Below, piece by piece: positions 59,001-64,000 of a stretch of DNA of 64,000 bases. Position numbers and translations under genes: made by a program. Under the pieces are notes generated by a model. That model saw nothing but the letters and a program-made list of their open reading frames with translations, did no database searches and was not told the DNA's origin. The DNA lies in the NCBI GenBank assembly GCA_920105625.2, contig OV050033.1:2956001-3020000 (forward strand), in the 5' to 3' direction. Numbering within the stretch: the stretch's first letter is position 1; each line of letters starts with the position of its first letter. Source of the DNA: Clusia tigrina. Lineage: Eukaryota; Arthropoda; Insecta; Diptera; Clusiidae.

Positions 59001-61601
59001 ATACTATGAGTACTTCCAGAAATTGGTACAAAATCGACAAGATTGTTAACCGACCACCTTACTTAAGTATTCTATGATTTATCCGCAGGATTCTCGAAAC
59101 GGACCACAAATGTATTCTTGCTGTACATCTACGAGTATAGAATCAGAGTGGTTTTCCATTGCAACTCATTTTGACCTCTCCTGGTGACCCAACCAATTCA
59201 TATTAAAGGTTTCGGTGATCAATACGCAAATTATTGCTCATCTCTATTCCACCAATCTACTCCTTCTTTAGTACTTGATACTTTGGGACCTCCGTCCAGT
59301 GAAGAATCAGCCATTGTTTTCTTATAATATCAGATATTGACCCACATTACACTTCGGGTTTCCTAAGAACGTATCCATTAGTACTTCTTCAACTCTATTC
59401 ATCCCGGAATTTTACTCCACCAATCTACTCTACTGGAGTACTTGTTACTTTGGATCCAGTGAAGAATCAATACAGCCATTTATAATATCAGATATTGATC
59501 CACATTGTACTTCGGGTTCCCTATGAACCCCTTAATATCAGTACATATCAGCTAGGATGTTATATGGGTCAAATACCATCCTAGCCGTTACCCTAATTCA
59601 CTAAAGACCCAACTTTCTAGTTCCGGAAATTCAGTCACAAAATTGATCACAACACAAGACCAGGTACAAAAGTTGTCCTCATCTTCTGACAAGGCATTCA
59701 GTAAAAACCCGGCTTGGTAGTTCTGGAAATTGTTTCAGGCGACATTTGAACTTCACCTCACCAGGACTCCGTTTCCACTCTCTCATTCTAACTCCCAACC
59801 TGAGAAGACCAGCCCCGATCAAGTCAAACATTTCTCTTTGCCTGCCCTCTATCCCACTCTTTCTCATCCTTCTGTATTGTAAAATTTTATATATTCTCTT
59901 TCCCTGTCTCAAGATTTCATTTTACCGCAGCGAGTCGTCCTAGCGCTGATGGGCTTCCTGGCCATCGTCAATGCGTACACAATGCGCGTCAGTCTTTCCG
60001 TGGCCATAACACAAATGGTGGTCAAGAGGAACCACACAAAACTGGGTACTACAACAGCTGTGTGCATGGCAGATGACTTGGACCTACACCACACATCGCG
60101 GGTAAGCGGGTCAAAGGCTTCCCGAAACCATTGTGAACTAACTGCCTACTTATCAAATTTGCTCAACGTTTGCAGAAGGGCGGCGAATATGAGTGGTCCG
60201 AGCAGCTGCAGGGCTTCATACTCTCCTCATTCTACATTGGCTACATCCTGACGCACATACCCGGCGGTCTGTTGGCCGACAAGTTCGGTGGAAAGTGGGT
60301 GCTGGGCTTGGGTATTCTGTCCACAGCCCTGTTCACTATCATAACGCCCTTCGCCATTATGTGGGGAGGTGCTACCACGTTAATTATCATGCGCATACTA
60401 ATGGGCATGGGCGAGGGCACAACGTTTCCAGCGATAAGTGTGCTGCTCTCCAAATGGGTGCCCTTGAAGGAACGTGGGAAACTTGGGGCCCTAGTTTTGG
60501 CGGGCGGTCAATTCGGCACCATTTTTGCTAACCTGATCTCCGGCCTACTGCTGGATGCGTACGAGTGGCCTGTGGTATTTTATGTGTTCGGAGGCGTTGG
60601 ACTGGTGTGGTTCGTGTTTTACGTAAGTAGGCAGGAAGCTTTTAGAGTGGTAGAGACTTAATGACCTCCATATTTTTCAGTGCTTCCTCTGCTACAGCGA
60701 CCCCACTACGCACCCGTTCATAAAGCCCAGCGAGAAGCAGTACCTAATCAAGGAAATGGGCTCGATTGGCCGTAAAGAGAACCTGCCGCCCACACCGTGG
60801 CGGGCCATTCTGACCAACACGCCCATGATCGCCCTGGTCATCTGCCAAATCGGCCACGATTGGGGCCTGTTCATTCTGGTTACGGACCTGCCCAAGTACA
60901 TGGCCGACGTGATGCAGTTCTCGATCAAGGCGAACGGCTTCTACTCAGCCCTGCCGAATGTGATGATGTGGATAGTGTCGCTGTTTGCCGGGTTCTTCGG
61001 GGACTGGCTGATTTCGCGCCACATACTGAGCATCACGAACACGCGGAAGCTCATGACAAGCATGGGTAAGTGAGGCGATACGAGTATGTAAACTGGGGCG
61101 CAATTAATAAGGGCACTTTATATGCAGCCGCCTTCGGTCCTGGTATCTTTATGGTGGCCGCTTCCTATGCGGGCTGTGATCGCGTGGCTGTGATTGTGCT
61201 CTTTACAATTTGCATGGGTTGTATGGGCACTTATTACGCCGGCATGAAGTTAAGCCCCCTTGATATGAGTCCCAATTACGCCGGCACTTTGATGGCAATC
61301 ACGAATGGCATTGCTGCGATTGCGGGCGCCGTATCGCCATATTTGGCTGGAGTTATGACACCGAATGTGAGTTTATTGCACTCTGTGAGATCACAGATTA
61401 ACAACTTTATTGATGCCATTTTTCTTTTAGGCTACGTTGCTGGAATGGCGCATGGTCTTCTGGGTGGCGTTCGGTGTGCTCGCCGTCACTGTTTTGGTGT
61501 ATGTGCGCTGGGCTTCCGGTGAGGTGCAACCATTTAACGATCCGCCACAGAAGAAAGACATTGCAGCGGGAGAAAGAGTCGACCAAATAAGGCTGCAATG
61601 A
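56091..61601 (+). CDS. SLC17-type MFS transporter, second tandem copy (6 coding exons)
   Basis: Coding exons: 56091-56130, 59914-60101, 60176-60622, 60681-61065, 61128-61366, 61431-61601. All junctions are GT..AG and in phase, giving 489 residues. Exons 1, 3, 4 and 5 have exactly the lengths of the upstream paralogue, and the proteins are about 78% identical over exon 3 (149 residues), so this is a tandem duplicate. Exon 1 encodes MVQQPAWGLKVAK, preceded by CAACATG. Conserved marks include THIPGGLLADKFGGK, Arg149 and Glu156 in IIMRILMGMGEGTTFPA, an NHT glycosylation site in the first loop and DAYEWPVVFYVFG. The C-terminal tail is shorter and less acidic than the paralogue's. Likely an anion/phosphate-type cotransporter in a plasma or organelle membrane; the substrate is unknown. 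Intron 1 is 3,783 nt, the others 58-74 nt. Confidence 0.93.
56986..57007 (+). promoter_or_regulatory. Shared intronic element, copy in SLC17 gene 2
   Basis: AATCATGTGGAACTGATATA followed by TT, identical to 45063-45084 at 21 of 22 positions, on the same strand and in the homologous intron. A C precedes both copies. It lies about 0.86 kb past exon 1 here, against about 1.8 kb in the first gene. Confidence 0.45.
59247..59535. repeat. Diverged 120-130 bp direct duplication
   Basis: Segment 59247-59375 (CCACCAATCTACTCC, GTACTTG, CCAGTGAAGAATCA, TTATAATATCAGATATTGA, CACTTCGGGTTTCC) recurs at 59417-59535 in the same order with substitutions and small indels. Neither copy encodes anything recognisable. 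Confidence 0.75.
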
Positions 61602-61715
61602 GGAAGGAAGGAACTCATGTCTCAAATAACTTCATCTCAATTTCCATCAAAGCGAATTTATTTTAAATAGTTTTAGAGTGAATGTCCTCGTTTTGTACAA
61701 AAGCACTTTTTAGTG

Positions 61716-61721
61716 AATAAA
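61716..61721 (+). terminator. Poly(A) signal of the second SLC17 gene
   Basis: AATAAA lies 115 nt after the stop codon (61599-61601) of the second transporter gene and is the first canonical hexamer downstream. This gives a much shorter 3' untranslated region than in the first copy. Confidence 0.6.
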
Positions 61722-62700
61722 CGAATGTATTTCTAGATATTTGTAAAGAGATGCATCCGCAAGTTTTTCCATTTTACCCAAATAACACCCAACCGGTAGT
61801 ACTATACGGCGTTACCCGATGGTTACCTTATAATACAATGCATCAAGTTTATATGAGCGAACTACACAACGTAGGGAGCAAACACACCCACATTAACACA
61901 CTCTCTTTTGAGTACTCGCACGTATAAATAGTTGAGCAGTTGGGCAGAAATTTCAGGAGCTCTCGTCTAGCGAGTATAAAAGGAGCAGTTCCCCAATGCT
62001 TCCAAAAATATTAAATAAAGTTCTCTCAAAGAGAAAACTTTTACTCTTTTCTCTCTGTACTCCTCTACCAATCGGAGGCTTATGTAGAAAGGAGGACGAA
62101 CTGAATACTCCAGGGAGCCATAAGAACTCCCTTGGAGACAACCGGGAGTACTCTGAGGATGATCCCCTTTGCTGCGGGGAAGTGCAGGTCCTCTGCTTGC
62201 TTTGTTCAGTGATGCTGTGTCTCTCCCAATTCCCGCCAGTAGTGGAGAGTAAAATACTCATTTTTGTTGACTTGGTATGAGCAACTCATTTCCCTCCCTG
62301 AGGAAGGAGGTGGTACCATGACTTTGGATGATTGACACTACCAATAGAAAATAAAAAACAAGATCGTAAACAATAGATCGTTAGAAAATTCAAATGTTCT
62401 TTGAAAGAGTATTGGACATTGGAACAGGGACCAAGTCTCTTGGTACAAAGTTGACAAACCTGGCAATAATTTTCTGTCAAAATTTTGACATGGCAGCACA
62501 GTTCCAAGCGGGTAAATCGGTTAAAAAGCCAAGCCGAACTCGTTAATTATAACGACTTCGGTAATGTTTCTTGTTATAATCTCACAGAAATTCCAAAACT
62601 AGGACCATTCACTGGGTTGAAGCTTGGATTTTAGATTCCTCATCCATGTGGTTATAGCGAATGCACTTCTAAGGAACTTGAAGTTGCAGCTTGGAAGCTT
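61722..62700. other. Intergenic DNA downstream of the second SLC17 gene
   Basis: A plus-strand frame of 94 codons (61996-62280) has no recognisable domain. Around 61923-62025 there are two TATAAA-like boxes (GTATAAATAG, GAGTATAAAAGGAG) followed by AATAAAG. This could be a short unannotated promoter or part of a solo LTR, but no terminal TG..CA with duplicated target was found. Confidence 0.35.
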
Positions 62701-64000
62701 GGTGTGGGGACTCTGCCCAAAACACCACCCCCGCCCCGCCACAAACATGACATTGCAATTAAGCGAATAAAGGAAGTCAAGTCAAACACAAATAATAATT
62801 GAAAATTTTTCATATTATTTATTTTTTTCATTTGGAAGCAGCGGAGTCGCTCGTCACGTGCTTCGCGTGATACTCTAAGTTCAGCAAACACACACACACA
62901 CACGCACACATTGGCAGAAACACAGACAAACCGGCATGTTGCATGGGCAACAGTCCAAAAGGCAGAACCGGTTCACTTCAAATATTATACAAAATTTTTT
63001 TGTTTATATTATTTTTATTTGCATTATTTTCGTTTCTGTTTTTGCCAATTTTTTTAGGTGATCAGCTTAAAGAGGTTTCATAGCAAACTTACAGACTGGG
63101 ACTGAGAGTACCTCAGTTACTTCGAGTCATCACTTCAGTTGTTAAGCTCATTAGAAAAGTCCCTCTCCAAATCCTATGATCTGGCCAGTCAATATTGCAT
63201 TGTAGTAGTTAATTGCAAATCCATTGTTGAACTGGCTTTAAATATGTCAGTCCAAGGGGCGATATACACCATCGCTTGTGAGCCACAGACTCTCATCGGG
63301 ATAAGACACTTTTAAGCTATTTGCATTAAGTCACCATAAAATCAAACCAATTTGGGTTCTCACTGTCTATCGATGAGATCTTAAAAGAGCAGCCTCTGAC
63401 TCTCGACTGGGTGTTGACCAATATTTTCAACATTTTGGGAAAAAAGTCTTTTCAACCTATTGGGAAAAATTACCATCAATCCTGGTTCAAAACTCTCTGT
63501 AACACCAAAAACCAGATCAAGAGCGGAAATCAGTCAAAATCTCAACACTATTCATAGGGCAGCATCCTTTAACCGGCTGCAAATCAAAACTAGTAAGACG
63601 AGGGTCGAATAAAAGCTTTCACCAGTCGATGGATCAAGGAGTTTTCCTTGTGCCATGTTGTGTTTTTACATCACCGGATTACTTTGGCAATTCCTATTGA
63701 ATCCGTTCTATTCCAGACACGAGAGCTCTCTCTTTGGTAGAATCTTCAACAACATTTTTCAATGCTGGTCTACCATTATCTTTGCAAGATTTGCTGTCTC
63801 AGAATTAATATAAATCAATGTATCATTGTAACTTTTCCATGTTCCATCAACACACGTGAATAGTTTCCGATATAAATTTTTTGTGTTGTTATTTCTTTGG
63901 AAACAATTCAATTTGATAAACGGAATGCTAAACAATTATTTGTTCTGGAACCGAACAAGTTTAGGGGTGTTCCAGAGCGATAGCAGTAGAGTTCATCAGA
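62701..64000. repeat. 1.3-kb duplicated block, downstream copy (runs off the window)
   Basis: Matches 49355-50663 at about 99% identity in direct orientation. The left border at 62701 is abrupt; the preceding bases share nothing with the sequence before 49355. Similarity continues to the last base of the window, so the full length is unknown. In the upstream copy, exon 2 of the SLC17 gene starts about 600 bp after the matching point. Confidence 0.9.

Larger units (their letters stand above)
56131..59913 (+). other. Intron 1 of the second SLC17 gene (about 3.8 kb)
   Basis: Begins GTAAGCAAAG and ends CCCTGTCTCAAG. It contains the 22-nt element shared with the paralogue's intron (56986-57007) and a diverged direct repeat (59247-59535). 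Frames of up to 88 codons have no domain. Apart from the 22-mer I found no extended similarity to intron 1 of the first gene. Confidence 0.65.

Noticed and set aside
61923..62280. Possible solo LTR or small gene with TATA boxes and AATAAA
   Set aside because: No terminal TG..CA inverted ends, no target-site duplication, and the 94-codon frame has no domain.

Overview
The window looks like a nuclear chromosome segment of a higher fly. The DNA is AT-rich, splice sites are GT..AG, and most introns are only 56-74 nt. Start contexts fit the fly consensus (CAAA-ATG, CAAC-ATG). CATATGTA-type microsatellites are scattered throughout, and many minisatellites and degraded transposons are present. A tephritid-like fly is my best guess, but this is inference; no organism is named in the data.

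Layout: 1-11.9 kb is AT-rich intergenic DNA. It holds a long, nearly perfect hairpin (4615-4732), a SINE tail, a reverse-transcriptase relic and a 15-bp minisatellite. From 12.0 to 18.8 kb the minus strand carries a complete eight-exon WDR81 homologue (BEACH plus WD40, 2,074 aa by my splicing). From 18.8 to 42.8 kb there is a repeat-rich intergenic region with no convincing gene. It contains at least seven minisatellite arrays, LINE relics, a tRNA-derived SINE, foldback elements and three MITE copies, several with readable terminal repeats or target-site duplications.

From 43.2 to 53.5 kb and 56.1 to 61.7 kb the plus strand carries two tandem SLC17-type (phosphate cotransporter/sialin-like) major-facilitator genes of 490 and 489 aa. 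Each has six coding exons with identical intron positions and phases. The sizes of coding exons 1, 3, 4 and 5 are also identical (40, 447, 385 and 239 nt). Each has a 40-nt first coding exon followed by a very long intron 1 (8.0 and 3.8 kb). Both introns share a 22-nt element that differs at one position.

A 1.3-kb block of intron 1 of the first transporter gene (49355-50663) recurs almost unchanged downstream of the second (62701 to the window end). It is far more similar than the coding exons are, which suggests a very recent segmental duplication, possibly a third gene copy just outside the window, or an assembly duplicate.

The genes do not form an operon. WDR81 is predicted to act in endosome maturation, and the transporters in organic or inorganic anion transport across membranes. 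The most notable unexplained signals are the 118-nt hairpin, the shared intronic 22-mer, the near-identical 1.3-kb block, and several small transposon families definable from copies within this window.
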